Notes: generated by a model not told the origin, from the sequence alone. A stretch of DNA of 64,000 nt from Treponema porcinum (GCF_900167145.1 NZ_FUWG01000002.1:333557-397556); one strand, 5' to 3'; shown: positions 1 through 9,533, counted from the stretch's first letter. Translations and numbers: made by a program.

Positions 1-1031
1 AGACAGGCGGAATAGTCTACGCGCTGTTCAGGTTCTTTACGGCAGTTGCAATTACGCACAGCAGGATGCAGCGAAAAATGTTCAACCGCAATCCGTGCTT
101 TACGCGCTATTATACCGTAGGCTGGTGGTTTCTGTTCTTAATTCCGTGGTGTCTTTTGTGGCCGCTTAAACTTCTTGGAAACCTGCTTGTATTCAGAAAA
201 ATAAAGTCTATGCTCGGAAAGAATTTCCGAGCAGGTGTTGCAGGCGGCGGTGCATATCCTCCGCAGATTGACGAATTCTTTTGGGCAATCGGCGTAAATA
301 TCGTAGAAGGCTACGGACTTACCGAAACGGCGCCGGTTGTTTCCGTAAGACCGATAAGCGCGCCGGTGTTCGGTAACGTAGGTTCTCCGATTCGCGGAGT
401 AAAGGCGCGCATCGTTTCTCCGGAGGACGGATTTGTCCTAAAGCGCGGACAGTTCGGTGCAATTCAGATTAAGGGCGGAACTGTTATGCGCGGATATTAC
501 AAGCGTCCTGACCTTACGGCAAAAGTTATGACCGTTGACGGCTGGTTTGACACCGGTGATTTGGGAATGATGACGATTCACGATGAAATTGTCATCAAGG
601 GAAGAAAAAAGGACACGATAGTTCTTCGCGGCGGAGAAAATGTTGAACCTGTTCCGCTTGAGATGAAGCTTGCGGAATCGCGATTTATAAAGCAGGCTGT
701 TGTAGTCGGTCAGGATCAGCGGTATCTTGGTGCGCTTATTCTTGTTGATGAGGAAGAAATCAGAAACTATACAGCGGAAAATGGAATTCAGTACGACACG
801 TATGAAAATCTTTTGAAATCAGAGGATATTGCAAAACTGTATGAGTCTGAAATAAATTCTCTTGTGAATTCAAAGAACGGTTTTAAGATGTACGAACGCA
901 TTAATAAATTCGCCTTGATTACAAAACCGTTTGAAATCGGCGTTGAACTGTCTGCAAAACAGGAAATCATGCGCTACAGGATGACGGAAATATACAAAGA
1001 ACAGATAGATAAAATATTTGCAGAGGAATAA
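1..1031 (+). CDS. Long-chain acyl-CoA synthetase, AMP-forming (3' part)
   Basis: C-terminal part of an ANL-superfamily adenylating enzyme, which makes acyl-CoA from fatty acid, ATP and CoA through an acyl-AMP. The frame is open through the left window edge (readable from base 3), so the start lies outside. Visible signatures are GYGLTETAPVV near base 312, GWFDTGDLG near base 541, and KGRKKDTIVLRGGENV near base 599, the hinge region of this superfamily. A strongly hydrophobic stretch at about bases 120-200 fits the membrane-associated long-chain type. The stop codon lies one base before the next ATG, so co-transcription with the export gene is likely. Chain-length specificity cannot be read from the sequence. 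Confidence 0.9.
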   Translation, partial: TGGIVYALFRFFTAVAITHSRMQRKMFNRNPCFTRYYTVGWWFLFLIPWCLLWPLKLLGNLLVFRKIKSMLGKNFRAGVAGGGAYPPQIDEFFWAIGVNIVEGYGLTETAPVVSVRPISAPVFGNVGSPIRGVKARIVSPEDGFVLKRGQFGAIQIKGGTVMRGYYKRPDLTAKVMTVDGWFDTGDLGMMTIHDEIVIKGRKKDTIVLRGGENVEPVPLEMKLAESRFIKQAVVVGQDQRYLGALILVDEEEIRNYTAENGIQYDTYENLLKSEDIAKLYESEINSLVNSKNGFKMYERINKFALITKPFEIGVELSAKQEIMRYRMTEIYKEQIDKIFAEE

Positions 1032-1032
1032 G

Positions 1033-2637
1033 ATGAAAATGAGAAGAGTTGTAACGGTTCTTGCCGCTTTTTCAGCATTGCTGATGATGCAGGGCAGTTT
1101 TGCTCAGACGAGTTCTTTATCAAGCGATAAAATAAAGAATACTTTGGGAACTCAGGGCAATGGAACGCAGGGTAAGGAAATTCAGACTGAAGAAGAACTC
1201 GATTTTTCCAATATGGAAAATTATGTGCTTATTGCCAATTCTTCAAAGGACTATCCGGTAACTCCAGGTGATGTTTATCGTCTTGCGTATGCAGCAGGTA
1301 CATCGGCAATCAGTTATCTTATTCCTGTAGATTCTACGTATACAATAAGAATTTCAAATCTTGCAACAATAAACGGTGAAGGAAAAACATTTTTACAGTT
1401 GAAAAAGCAGGTTGAAGATATTGTAAACCGTAACTATCCGATGGGAGGCGTACAATTTGTTATCTATCAAACTGCTGTTTTTCAGGTTACTGTAAAAGGT
1501 GAAGTTTCTGAAACGCAGATAAAAAAAGTTACGGCATTGACCCGTCTTTCTTCTGTTCTTAAAACAGAACTTACAGATTTTGCATCTGAAAGAAATGTTA
1601 CGATTGTTTCTGACAAAGGCGTAAAAAAATCATACGATTTATATAAGGCAAGGCGGAACGGCGATTTATCGCAGAATCCGTATCTTCGTCCTGGTGATGA
1701 AATTATCGTAAACCGATATGACAGGAAAGTTACCGTTACAGGTGCAGTTGAACGTCCTGGAAAATACGAACTTTTGAAAGGCGAAAATCTAAATGAACTG
1801 ATAAACATATATGGTGGCGGACTTCGTGACCGTGCAGACGCATCGCGAATAGAGGTGCTGCGAACTCTTGACGTACTTGACCGTTCGGGGCGGAAAATCT
1901 ATCTTGGTAAAAATGCGATAGAAGATAATTATGAACTTCTTAATTATGATTCGGTCTACATTTCGGATTATAATGAATTAAAAACTGTTGTATTCTTTGA
2001 GGGAGCTGTTAATTCCGTAACTGAGTTAATTAATAGTCAGGAAGGTGACTCCGAAATTAGTTCTGCAACTAGTTTTGAAAACGATACTGCAAGTGATACT
2101 TTGCGTACGTCAAATAAGACGGCGGTGTCATTTGAAAAAGATGAAAATTATGCTTTTCTGGTGCGGAAATATAAGCTTTGTTTTACTTCAAATGCAGACT
2201 TAAAAAGTGCTTATATCCGCCGTGGCGGAAGCATTATACCGATAGATTTAGAGCAGATTTTGTATAATCCTGATTTTTATTCAGACCAGATTGTGCAGGA
2301 ATTTGATACTCTTGTAGTTCCGTTCAAGCAGTATTTTGTTTCTGTTGCCGGTGCTGTCCGTAATCCAGGTCGTTATCCATATATTCCTGACAGGACGTGG
2401 GAATATTACGTTGGACTTGCCGGAGGTTTTGACAAAGATAAAAATACTCTGAATTCAATTGTAATTGTTGATACAAACAATAAAAAGTGCCGGGAAAATG
2501 AATATATTTTGCCGGAATATACGATTACTGCAAGAACAAATTCATTTACTTATTACTTCAATAAGTATGCACCGGTCGTAACAACTGTGTTGAGTGCAAT
2601 TTCAACGATGTTTACGATTATTGCAGTAACAAGATAA
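1033..2637 (+). CDS. SLBB-domain polysaccharide export protein (Wza-like)
   Basis: A 534-residue secreted protein of the Wza/polysaccharide-export family, expected to form the outer-membrane part of an exopolysaccharide export channel. It starts with a clear signal peptide (basic MKMRR, hydrophobic core, end near SFAQ). A polysaccharide-export domain (TPGDVYRLAY) follows, then SLBB beta-grasp segments with the typical pattern VTVTGAVERPGKY and VSVAGAVRNPGRYP, and a hydrophobic C-terminal helix. ATG 1033 was chosen because AGAGG lies 6 bases upstream; the in-frame TTG at 1018 would destroy the signal peptide. A Wzz-like gene follows, so the pair forms an export module, but no glycosyltransferases are present here. 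Confidence 0.88.
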   Translation: MKMRRVVTVLAAFSALLMMQGSFAQTSSLSSDKIKNTLGTQGNGTQGKEIQTEEELDFSNMENYVLIANSSKDYPVTPGDVYRLAYAAGTSAISYLIPVDSTYTIRISNLATINGEGKTFLQLKKQVEDIVNRNYPMGGVQFVIYQTAVFQVTVKGEVSETQIKKVTALTRLSSVLKTELTDFASERNVTIVSDKGVKKSYDLYKARRNGDLSQNPYLRPGDEIIVNRYDRKVTVTGAVERPGKYELLKGENLNELINIYGGGLRDRADASRIEVLRTLDVLDRSGRKIYLGKNAIEDNYELLNYDSVYISDYNELKTVVFFEGAVNSVTELINSQEGDSEISSATSFENDTASDTLRTSNKTAVSFEKDENYAFLVRKYKLCFTSNADLKSAYIRRGGSIIPIDLEQILYNPDFYSDQIVQEFDTLVVPFKQYFVSVAGAVRNPGRYPYIPDRTWEYYVGLAGGFDKDKNTLNSIVIVDTNNKKCRENEYILPEYTITARTNSFTYYFNKYAPVVTTVLSAISTMFTIIAVTR

Positions 2638-2648
2638 TGTGAATGTAA

Positions 2649-2710
2649 CTTCGAAAAGTTTTAGTTTTCGAAGAACTCTTAAGGGAATTTCTAAAAATTG
2701 CAATTTTTAG
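2649..2710. repeat. Two short perfect palindromes between export genes
   Basis: Two inverted repeats fill the gap between the SLBB gene and the Wzz-like gene. The first has 9-bp arms CTTCGAAAA and TTTTCGAAG (2649-2673) around a 7-base loop. The second is an unbroken 20-bp palindrome, CTAAAAATTG followed by its complement (2691-2710). Neither is followed by a T-run long enough for a convincing terminator. They could be mRNA-processing or attenuation hairpins, or members of the small-palindrome class seen elsewhere in this window. Confidence 0.6.
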
Positions 2711-2747
2711 AGATAACTTTGAATAATTTGTAAGGGGCTTATCTATT

Positions 2748-3791
2748 ATGGAAAATACAGAAAGAATTGAAGGAGCAGTACAGGATTTAAAAGATGATGA
2801 AATTTCTTTGATTGATTTATTTGCCGTTCTTTTGAAATACAAGAGAATGATTGTTGTAATTGTAGTTGCTGCTATGATTTTTGCGGTAGGAATATCAGTC
2901 ATTTCTCTTATGCTTCCGGCCGAAAAATCATTTTTGCCGAATAAATACAAGGCTTCTGCTCATATGCTTATAAACGATACTGATTCTTCTTCCAGTTCTC
3001 TGGCATCTGCAATTTCTTCTTCCGGTTTGGGAGGCCTTGCCGGTCTTGCAGGAATAAGCACTGGCGGTTCTTCAAACAGTTCGCTTGCAATCTATCTTGT
3101 AAGTTCAAATCCGTTTCTGGATGCAATCGTAAAAGAATTTAATATTCTTAAAAAACCGGAGCTTGCAAAGTCAAAATTTCCTGTTTCTGACAGCCGCGAT
3201 ATGGTAAAGAAGCAGTTTTCTGCCGAAACGGACGACGAAAGCGGAGTATTTACGATTTCCTTTACGGACATTGATCCTGTTTTTGCCCAGAAAGTCGTTG
3301 ATTTTTCCGTAGACTGGATTTCCGATAAATTTGATGCACTTGGCATAGACCAGAACAAAATTCAGAAGGAAAACCTTGAAAAAAATATAGATTTGTCGTT
3401 CAAGGAAATACAGAAACTTCAGGAAGAACTTGACAATATTGCAACTTCAGTTTCGCGCGGTCAGTCTGCCTGGAACATTCCGTCAATCACTTTGACGACG
3501 ACAAAAGTACAGATGGAACTTTCTGCGCAGCAGGAAGTGTACAAGCAGCTTAAAACTCAATACGAACTTTTAAAAGTTCAGATGCAGAGTGAAAGTCCTG
3601 TGTTCCAGATACTTGAACGCCCGGAAATTGCCGACAAAAAAGCATCTCCAAGCCGAGGAAAACTGTGTATAATCATTACGTTTGCCGCCGGCTTCATTGC
3701 AATTTTTGTTGCTTTTTTACGAAATGCGTTGGAAAATATAAAAAATGATCCTGAGGCAATGTCCAAACTAACAGGTTCACGCAGGAAGTAA
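2748..3791 (+). CDS. Wzz-like polysaccharide chain-length/co-polymerase protein
   Basis: A 347-residue inner-membrane protein of the Wzz/GNVR type, which sets the length of exported polysaccharide chains and contacts the outer-membrane exporter. Residues about 33-56 form the first membrane helix, a periplasmic region rich in coiled coil (about 215-275) follows, and a second helix lies near residues 303-322, with a short basic cytoplasmic tail. There is no tyrosine-kinase domain, so this is the short form. TAAGGGG upstream supplies the ribosome site. It sits 110 bases after the SLBB gene, consistent with a shared role. A low-complexity Ser/Gly stretch at about residues 80-115 is unusual. Confidence 0.85.
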   Translation: MENTERIEGAVQDLKDDEISLIDLFAVLLKYKRMIVVIVVAAMIFAVGISVISLMLPAEKSFLPNKYKASAHMLINDTDSSSSSLASAISSSGLGGLAGLAGISTGGSSNSSLAIYLVSSNPFLDAIVKEFNILKKPELAKSKFPVSDSRDMVKKQFSAETDDESGVFTISFTDIDPVFAQKVVDFSVDWISDKFDALGIDQNKIQKENLEKNIDLSFKEIQKLQEELDNIATSVSRGQSAWNIPSITLTTTKVQMELSAQQEVYKQLKTQYELLKVQMQSESPVFQILERPEIADKKASPSRGKLCIIITFAAGFIAIFVAFLRNALENIKNDPEAMSKLTGSRRK

Positions 3792-3798
3792 AACCTAA

Positions 3799-5283
3799 AT
3801 GAAAAAACTGATTATCGTTGGAGCTGGAGTATCCGGGCTTTCTGCCGGGGTATATGCTGCACGGAATGGTTTTGATGTAACAATTTTTGAAAAGCATATT
3901 ATTCCAGGCGGACTTTCTACAAGCTGGAAGCGTAAAGGCTATCTTTTTGAAGGCGGAATGCACTGGCTTACCGGTTCGTCGGAAAAACTGTTCCTTAATA
4001 AGGTATGGCGTGAAGTCGGCGCGCTTAAAGAAAATAATCCGGTGTTTTACCGCGATCCGTTTTACGTCCTTAAATCCGGCGGAAAGGAACTCTGCCTGTA
4101 CCGTGACGTAGACAGGCTGGAAGAAGAACTGCTGCGTTATGCGCCGGAAGACAAGCGTGCAATCCGCCGCCTTTGTGATGACATACGTCTTTTCAAAGGC
4201 GTTCATATGATTGTGGACGATATTCCGTTTTTAAAGACAAAAAATCCTGTCCATCCCGGAATTTTTGAACTTCTGCGGATGGCAATTGTCATTTTCCGGC
4301 TGCCGTTCCTTGTGCAGCAATCCTACATTGATTATTTAAGTAAATTCAAGAATAAAGACATCAGGCATCTTCTGGCAACTGTTATCGGTACGCGGTATAA
4401 TGCGCTTTCCTTTGTATATACGCTTGCTTCTTTTGCAAGCGGCGACTGCGGTTATCCTGCCGGCGGTTCCCTGCGGCTTACGCGCAATATGGCAGATACG
4501 TTTGAAAACCTTGGCGGAAAAATTGAATATCGCCGCGAAGTGTCTAAAATCGTCGTGGAGGGAGGAAAAGCTTCCGGCGTTGTAGTGAACGATGAATTTG
4601 TGCCGTCAGATGCAGTAATCGTTACGGAAGATATGCGGAAGGCTGTGGAAACGCTTTTTGACGTTCAGCTGAACAGACGGTGGCTTTCCGTATTGCGCCG
4701 GCACGTAATCACCGAACAGAATATGTTTGTGTGTCTTGGTGTAAAGGCTGATTTGCGAAAATATCCGCGCGGAATAGTTTTTCCGCTTGAAAAAACGCTG
4801 TGTGCAGGCGGACTTGAATTCAACGAACTGCGGATAAACAATTATGCGGAGTACGAAAATCATTCTCCGGAAGGGTGTACGTCGGTAACGTGCCTGCTTT
4901 TAGGAAACAGCTATGCGTACTGGAAACAGGTAAAAGAGGACGGCACTTATAAGCAGAAAAAGCAGCAGCTTGCGGACGATGTAATTTCGGAACTTGAAAA
5001 GCATATGCCGGAAATAAAAGATGCCGTCGAGGTGATTGACGTTGCAACTCCGCTTACGTATGAACGCTACTGCAATACGTATGAGGGCAGCTGGATGACC
5101 GTGTGGCGTCCGGGTGGACGGGCAATAAATGCGCCGATAAAATCACTTTCCGTAAAGAATCTGTATTTTGCCGGTCAGCGCACGATAATGCCGGGCGGGC
5201 TTCCGATTGCGGTTGTTTCAGGACGTAAGGCAGTACAGTATTTATGCAGGGACAATAACGTTATGTTCCGTTCTGCAGAATAA
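3799..5283 (+). CDS. Phytoene-desaturase-like FAD-dependent oxidoreductase
   Basis: A 494-residue flavoprotein of the CrtI/retinol-saturase group. The N-terminus has the dinucleotide-binding fold IIVGAGVSGLSAG with the following acidic residue of the FAD ribose site (TIFEK) and the PGGLSTSW segment typical of this group. The C-terminus has the FAD-closing motif LYFAGQRTIMPGGLPIAV. No carotenoid synthase is nearby, so the substrate is unknown; many bacterial relatives are annotated only as NAD(P)/FAD-dependent oxidoreductases. It begins 8 bases after the Wzz-like stop with a distant AGGAAG, so it probably belongs to the same transcript. Confidence 0.82.
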   Translation: MKKLIIVGAGVSGLSAGVYAARNGFDVTIFEKHIIPGGLSTSWKRKGYLFEGGMHWLTGSSEKLFLNKVWREVGALKENNPVFYRDPFYVLKSGGKELCLYRDVDRLEEELLRYAPEDKRAIRRLCDDIRLFKGVHMIVDDIPFLKTKNPVHPGIFELLRMAIVIFRLPFLVQQSYIDYLSKFKNKDIRHLLATVIGTRYNALSFVYTLASFASGDCGYPAGGSLRLTRNMADTFENLGGKIEYRREVSKIVVEGGKASGVVVNDEFVPSDAVIVTEDMRKAVETLFDVQLNRRWLSVLRRHVITEQNMFVCLGVKADLRKYPRGIVFPLEKTLCAGGLEFNELRINNYAEYENHSPEGCTSVTCLLLGNSYAYWKQVKEDGTYKQKKQQLADDVISELEKHMPEIKDAVEVIDVATPLTYERYCNTYEGSWMTVWRPGGRAINAPIKSLSVKNLYFAGQRTIMPGGLPIAVVSGRKAVQYLCRDNNVMFRSAE

Positions 5284-5304
5284 ATAGAATTATCAGGAGG
5301 CTGT

Positions 5305-5745
5305 ATGGCTAAGAAATCTTCATTGAATGTATTGTATTTGGTTGGAATGGCGCTTGTGGCGCTTGGTTTTGTTCTTCCCATATTCCAATTTTCTTCTATT
5401 TTGGGAAAACATCAGTTTACTGGTTTTGACCTTGTGGGAGACGGCGATACGGCATTAAAAATCTATACGCTTCTTATTTTTATAGGCGGTATTTCCGGTG
5501 TGGTACTTTCGTTTGTAAAGGTACAGAACGCAAAACTTTTAAAGCTTGCTGCATTGCTTGTATCAATTATCGGATTTGTACTTGTCGTTGTTTCTCTTGT
5601 GCATTCAGACGGTGCTGCTATAATAAAAGGATTGAATCTGGGGAAGAAAACAGTATCATTTATTTTTAAATCATTGTATGCAGGTAGCTATATGATTGTT
5701 GCAGGATGGATTATTGCCATTGCAGGGTTCGTAACCGGAAAGTAA
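5305..5745 (+). CDS. Small four-helix membrane protein
   Basis: A 146-residue integral membrane protein that I do not recognise. Four hydrophobic segments are visible, at about residues 9-27, 50-70, 78-98 and 122-143, joined by short polar loops. A strong AGGAGG lies just before the ATG. Its stop codon overlaps the start of the next gene by one base, which suggests translational coupling with the HAD phosphatase. No catalytic or binding motif is evident. Confidence 0.75.
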   Translation: MAKKSSLNVLYLVGMALVALGFVLPIFQFSSILGKHQFTGFDLVGDGDTALKIYTLLIFIGGISGVVLSFVKVQNAKLLKLAALLVSIIGFVLVVVSLVHSDGAAIIKGLNLGKKTVSFIFKSLYAGSYMIVAGWIIAIAGFVTGK

Positions 5746-6395
5746 TGAAATACAAACTTGTTATTTTTGATATGGACGGCACTATCCTTGATACGCTTGA
5801 GGATCTTGCCGATGCAACGAATTATGCGCTTCACCAGAACGGATTTTCTGAGCGCACAATTGACGAAATACGCCGTTTTGTAGGAAACGGAATTATAAAA
5901 CTCATTGAACGCGCCTGTCCGGAAAATACGCCTGATGAAGTCCGGGAAAACGTCCGCCGTTCTTTTGTTTCCTATTACGGCGAACATTGCGCCGACCATA
6001 CAAAACCGTATGAAGGAATACCGGAACTTTTGCAAAAACTTCGTGTCGCCGGAATAAAGTGCGCCGTTGATTCAAACAAGCCGGATTTTGCCGTAAAGGA
6101 ATTGTGCAGCCGTTATTTTAACGGACTTTTTGACTTTGCGCTCGGTTCGCGCGAAGGCTGCAAGAACAAGCCTGATGCCGGTGCAGTGAACGAAATCATT
6201 TCTTTACTCGGTATTGATAAGACGGAAGCCATATTTATAGGAGATTCTGACGTTGACGTACAGACTGCATTCAATGCTGGAATTCAATGTATAGGCGTAG
6301 AATGGGGTTTCCGCGGAAGAAAATTTCTGCTTGAACACGGTGCGCATATTACGGTAAAAAATACGGGAGAATTGAGCACCATTTTGGGAGTATGA
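5745..6395 (+). CDS. HAD phosphatase, phosphoglycolate-phosphatase type
   Basis: A 216-residue haloacid-dehalogenase-family hydrolase. Motif I DMDGT carries the nucleophile and acid/base aspartates, motif II is the Ser in VDSNK, and motif III/IV reads FIGDSDVDVQTAFNAG. The helical cap begins with DTLEDLADATNYAL, as in Gph proteins, so dephosphorylation of 2-phosphoglycolate or a similar small phosphate ester is likely. The start is the ATG overlapping the upstream stop (TAATG); a further upstream in-frame ATG would add residues unlike the family. M18 aminopeptidase follows closely. Confidence 0.85.
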   Translation: MKYKLVIFDMDGTILDTLEDLADATNYALHQNGFSERTIDEIRRFVGNGIIKLIERACPENTPDEVRENVRRSFVSYYGEHCADHTKPYEGIPELLQKLRVAGIKCAVDSNKPDFAVKELCSRYFNGLFDFALGSREGCKNKPDAGAVNEIISLLGIDKTEAIFIGDSDVDVQTAFNAGIQCIGVEWGFRGRKFLLEHGAHITVKNTGELSTILGV

Positions 6396-6399
6396 AAAA

Positions 6400-7815
6400 A
6401 TGAAAGATACGAAAAGTACAAAAAAGACAGAAAAAACTGCGGTAGCAGGAAAAAAACTTGTGGAATCGTACAAGGCATTTTTGGATGCAGGAAAAACAGA
6501 ACGCGAATGTGTCGTGCAGATTATTGCGATGGCAGAAGCGCACGGCTATAAAGACATTGCCTCCTGCAAGTCTCTTGAACCAGGCGATAAAGTTTACGTT
6601 CAGAAAATGAACAAGGCAATCGCCCTGTTTGAAATCGGAAAAGGCAGCATAGAAGACGGAATGAACATTCTTGGTGCGCATATAGATTCGCCGCGCCTTG
6701 ATGCAAAGCAAAATCCGCTTTATGAATCAGACTGCATCACCTATCTGAATACGCATTATTACGGCGGAATTAAAAAATACCAGTGGGTTACACTTCCGCT
6801 TGCCGTTCACGGCGTTGTGTGCAAGGCAGACGGAACTGTCGTTCAGGTAAATATCGGTGAGGATGCGGACGACCCTGTGTTCTGCATTTCAGACATTCTT
6901 CCGCATCTTGCACAGGATCAGATGAAAAAAACAGGCGCGGAAATTATCAAGGGCGAAGATTTAGACGTTATATTCGGTTTGCGCATTCCGTCAGAAAAGG
7001 ACGGAAAAACTGACGATGAGGAAGGAAAGGACTCCGGAAAAAAGAAGAAGGGGAAGGCGGACGGAAAAAAAGCAATCCTTGAACTTTTGAAGAAAAAATA
7101 CAATATTGAGGCGGATGATTTAAAGTCCGCAGAACTGGAGATTGTTCCTGCCGGTGCTGCACGTGACTGCGGACTTGACCGTTCGATGATTCTTGGCTAC
7201 GGACAGGACGACCGTTCGTGCGCGTTTACTTCTGTTGCGGCAATGCTTGAATCATCTGCCGGAAAGCGGACGAATTGCTGCATCTGTGTTGACAAGGAAG
7301 AAATCGGAAGCGTAGGCGCAACAGGAATGGCGTCCCATATGTTCGAGAATGCCGTTGCCGAGGTGATTGCGCGCCTTCCGGAAGGCTACAGCGAACTTTC
7401 ACTGCGCCGCAGTCTTGCAAACAGCATTATGCTTTCAAGCGACGTAAACGCGGCGTACGACCCGAAAAATTCGTCTTTGTACGACAAGGACAATTCTTCT
7501 TCCCTTGGCGGAGGATTAGTCCTGAATAAATATACCGGCTCACGCGGAAAAAGCGGTGCAAGTGACGCAAATCCGGAATTCATTGCGCGCCTTCGCGGTG
7601 TATTCGACAAGGCCGGTGTTTCCTACCAGATGGCAGAACTTGGTAAAGTCGATCAGGGCGGCGGCGGAACGATTGCGTATCTTGCCGCAAAATACGGAAT
7701 GAACGTGCTTGATGCAGGTGTTGCCGTTCTTAGTATGCACGCGCCGTGGGAAATCATTGCAAAGGAAGATTTAATTCAGGCGTATGCCGGATATAAGGCA
7801 TTTTTGAAAATATAG
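6400..7815 (+). CDS. M18 family metallo-aminopeptidase
   Basis: A 471-residue M18 (aspartyl aminopeptidase-like) exopeptidase that removes N-terminal residues from peptides in the cytoplasm. Metal-site motifs are visible: GAHIDSPRLD (first His), DKEEIGSVGATG with the catalytic Glu pair, SSDVNAAYDP, and the C-terminal MHAPWE with the last His. A Lys/Asp/Glu-rich low-complexity stretch encoded at about 6990-7075 interrupts the domain and looks like an inserted surface loop. GGGAG lies 9 bases upstream. A strong terminator follows the gene. Confidence 0.9.
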   Translation: MKDTKSTKKTEKTAVAGKKLVESYKAFLDAGKTERECVVQIIAMAEAHGYKDIASCKSLEPGDKVYVQKMNKAIALFEIGKGSIEDGMNILGAHIDSPRLDAKQNPLYESDCITYLNTHYYGGIKKYQWVTLPLAVHGVVCKADGTVVQVNIGEDADDPVFCISDILPHLAQDQMKKTGAEIIKGEDLDVIFGLRIPSEKDGKTDDEEGKDSGKKKKGKADGKKAILELLKKKYNIEADDLKSAELEIVPAGAARDCGLDRSMILGYGQDDRSCAFTSVAAMLESSAGKRTNCCICVDKEEIGSVGATGMASHMFENAVAEVIARLPEGYSELSLRRSLANSIMLSSDVNAAYDPKNSSLYDKDNSSSLGGGLVLNKYTGSRGKSGASDANPEFIARLRGVFDKAGVSYQMAELGKVDQGGGGTIAYLAAKYGMNVLDAGVAVLSMHAPWEIIAKEDLIQAYAGYKAFLKI

Positions 7816-7838
7816 CAGAATGCTTAATAAACAGTGCG

Positions 7839-7888
7839 GGCTGTCCTGAAAGACATTCGGTCTTTGTAAAAGGACAGCCTGTTTTTTT
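7839..7888. terminator. Rho-independent terminator shared by convergent genes
   Basis: Perfect 9-bp arms GGCTGTCCT (7839-7847) and AGGACAGCC (7871-7879) enclose a second hairpin (AAAGAC/GTCTTT) and are followed by a T-run (7882-7888). It ends the M18 aminopeptidase transcript. The last T bases overlap the stop codon of the leftward HlyIII-like gene. Confidence 0.9.
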
Positions 7889-8789
7889 AGAAAATAAAGA
7901 AGAATGAAAAGAACAGGAAAATGCTTGCGATAAGGAGGATTAAATCACCTATCGCGTGCATAAATTTCACTTTCCGCAAGGTGCAGAACACAAGTCCGAT
8001 GGTAAATACAATGCCGGAAATAATGAGCATACGGAAACTTGCAGGCGTAACTGCGTGATATACCTGATTGCAGATGAAAAGTCCTGCCCAGCCGAGCACT
8101 GCATAGAAAATGATGTTTACCAGTTCAAGGCGCGTTCCGGCAATCGCATACATCATAATTCCTACAAAACACGTTACCCAGACAATGCCGGTTACTACCC
8201 ATCCGAAAACATTTGTAACGGATACAAGCGAATATGCGGAATATGCACAGGCGATTATCAAAAAGACGCCGATGTGGCACAGGCGCTTGAACACTTCCTT
8301 TGCGCTTGAGTTTGTAAGGGCGTGATGAAGGGTAGACATAATGTAGCTTAAAATCATCGTTATGCCGAAACAGGTATATACCGTAAGATACGACGTTTTG
8401 TATTCCTCAGGAACGCTGTCTATTGCAACTACGTCAAGCAGGACAGTAGCCGCAATAAAAAGACACGCGCCTATTCCCTGCAATACAGAACTGAAAATTT
8501 CTTCTCCGAGCGAATAAGCGCGCAGCTTATGCTCCCGTTCAAGGTGCTTTTTTTCCTTTTCAATGCGCTGTGCCGCGCGTTTTTTTGCGCGTTCAGTGCG
8601 CGCATAGTCGTCCGCGGCATATTTTGCGCGAAGGCGCTCCGGGTCTTCTGCATACTGAATGTTTATTTCCCGGATTTTTGCTTCGGTTTCTTCTTTTATC
8701 TGCTTAATTCTGAGCTTTCTTTTCAGGTTCAGGGATTTTAATGTGGAATTACGTACGGCTTTTGCCGCAATTTCGTCTTGTTTTGTCAT
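7887..8789 (-). CDS. HlyIII/PAQR-like membrane protein with coiled-coil N-terminus
   Basis: A 300-residue protein. Residues about 1-95 are very highly charged and predicted helical or coiled-coil. About seven hydrophobic helices follow. Family marks of hemolysin III/PAQR proteins are visible: STLHHAL after the second helix, RLCHIGVFLIIA in the middle, and HAIGDLILLIAS at the end, supplying the conserved Ser/His metal-site pattern. Bacterial HlyIII proteins are usually near 210 residues, so the N-terminal extension is unusual. The function of the family in bacteria is unclear; membrane lipid homeostasis is one suggestion. Confidence 0.75.
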   Translation of the reverse strand: MTKQDEIAAKAVRNSTLKSLNLKRKLRIKQIKEETEAKIREINIQYAEDPERLRAKYAADDYARTERAKKRAAQRIEKEKKHLEREHKLRAYSLGEEIFSSVLQGIGACLFIAATVLLDVVAIDSVPEEYKTSYLTVYTCFGITMILSYIMSTLHHALTNSSAKEVFKRLCHIGVFLIIACAYSAYSLVSVTNVFGWVVTGIVWVTCFVGIMMYAIAGTRLELVNIIFYAVLGWAGLFICNQVYHAVTPASFRMLIISGIVFTIGLVFCTLRKVKFMHAIGDLILLIASIFLFFSFFFIF

Positions 8790-8930
8790 ATTCTTTCCGT
8801 TAAAAAAAGCAATAAGAAAGTCTGCAACGCAAACATATATAAAAAGTATATCAGCACTTTTACATTTTTACCATAGCGCAGTTCTGTCGTCATTATTGCG
8901 CAGTGTTTTGCATTCTGATATATTAGAAGA

Positions 8931-9431
8931 ATGAGTGCAAAGATTGAAAAATGCCCGTGCGGTTCAGGGAAAAAATACAGTGAATGCTGTGAACCGATTA
9001 TCAAGGGAACTGTAAAAGCTCCGACTGCGGAATCATTGATGAGAGCGCGCTATTCTGCGTATGTTACGCACGAAATTGATTTTATCATCAATTCCTGCGA
9101 AGAAGGCGAAGGACTTGCCGATATTGACAAAAAAGCAACGGAAGACTGGAGCCGCCAGTCAACGTGGAACGGTCTTACAATCATAAAGACAGAAAAAGGA
9201 ACTGAAAAAGATGACGAAGGCGTAGTTGAGTTTACGGCTGACTACACATTGAAGCAGATGCATGACGTTCATCACGAAGTTGCCGGTTTTAAGAAGATAA
9301 ACGGAGAGTGGAAATACGTTGCCGGAAACATCATTACGACGACAGTAAAGCGTGAGGGAGAAAAAATAGGGCGCAATGATCCGTGTCCGTGCGGAAGCGG
9401 CAAAAAATACAAGAAATGCTGCGGACGATAG
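8931..9431 (+). CDS. YchJ-like protein with two SEC-C zinc motifs
   Basis: A 166-residue protein with a SEC-C motif at each end: [13 protein letters not shown] at the N-terminus and [13 protein letters not shown] at the C-terminus, enclosing an NTF2-like middle. This is the YchJ architecture. SEC-C motifs bind zinc and are also found at the C-terminus of SecA. The cellular role of YchJ proteins is not established. The start ATG 8931 has a weak purine-rich site (AGAAG) directly upstream. A terminator follows. Confidence 0.88.
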   Translation: MSAKIEKCPCGSGKKYSECCEPIIKGTVKAPTAESLMRARYSAYVTHEIDFIINSCEEGEGLADIDKKATEDWSRQSTWNGLTIIKTEKGTEKDDEGVVEFTADYTLKQMHDVHHEVAGFKKINGEWKYVAGNIITTTVKREGEKIGRNDPCPCGSGKKYKKCCGR

Positions 9432-9452
9432 ACGGTATGCAGCAGTAAGTCT

Positions 9453-9493
9453 AATACGGTTTTTTGACGGAGTTCAAGAACCGTATTTTTTTT
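9453..9493 (+). terminator. Rho-independent terminator
   Basis: Arms AATACGGTT (9453-9461) and AACCGTATT (9479-9487) followed by a T-run to 9493. It ends the YchJ-like gene and separates it from rlmB. Confidence 0.88.
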
Positions 9494-9533
9494 AACCGGA
9501 ATTTTTCCGAGTCTTTAGGCAGGGGAATTGATT

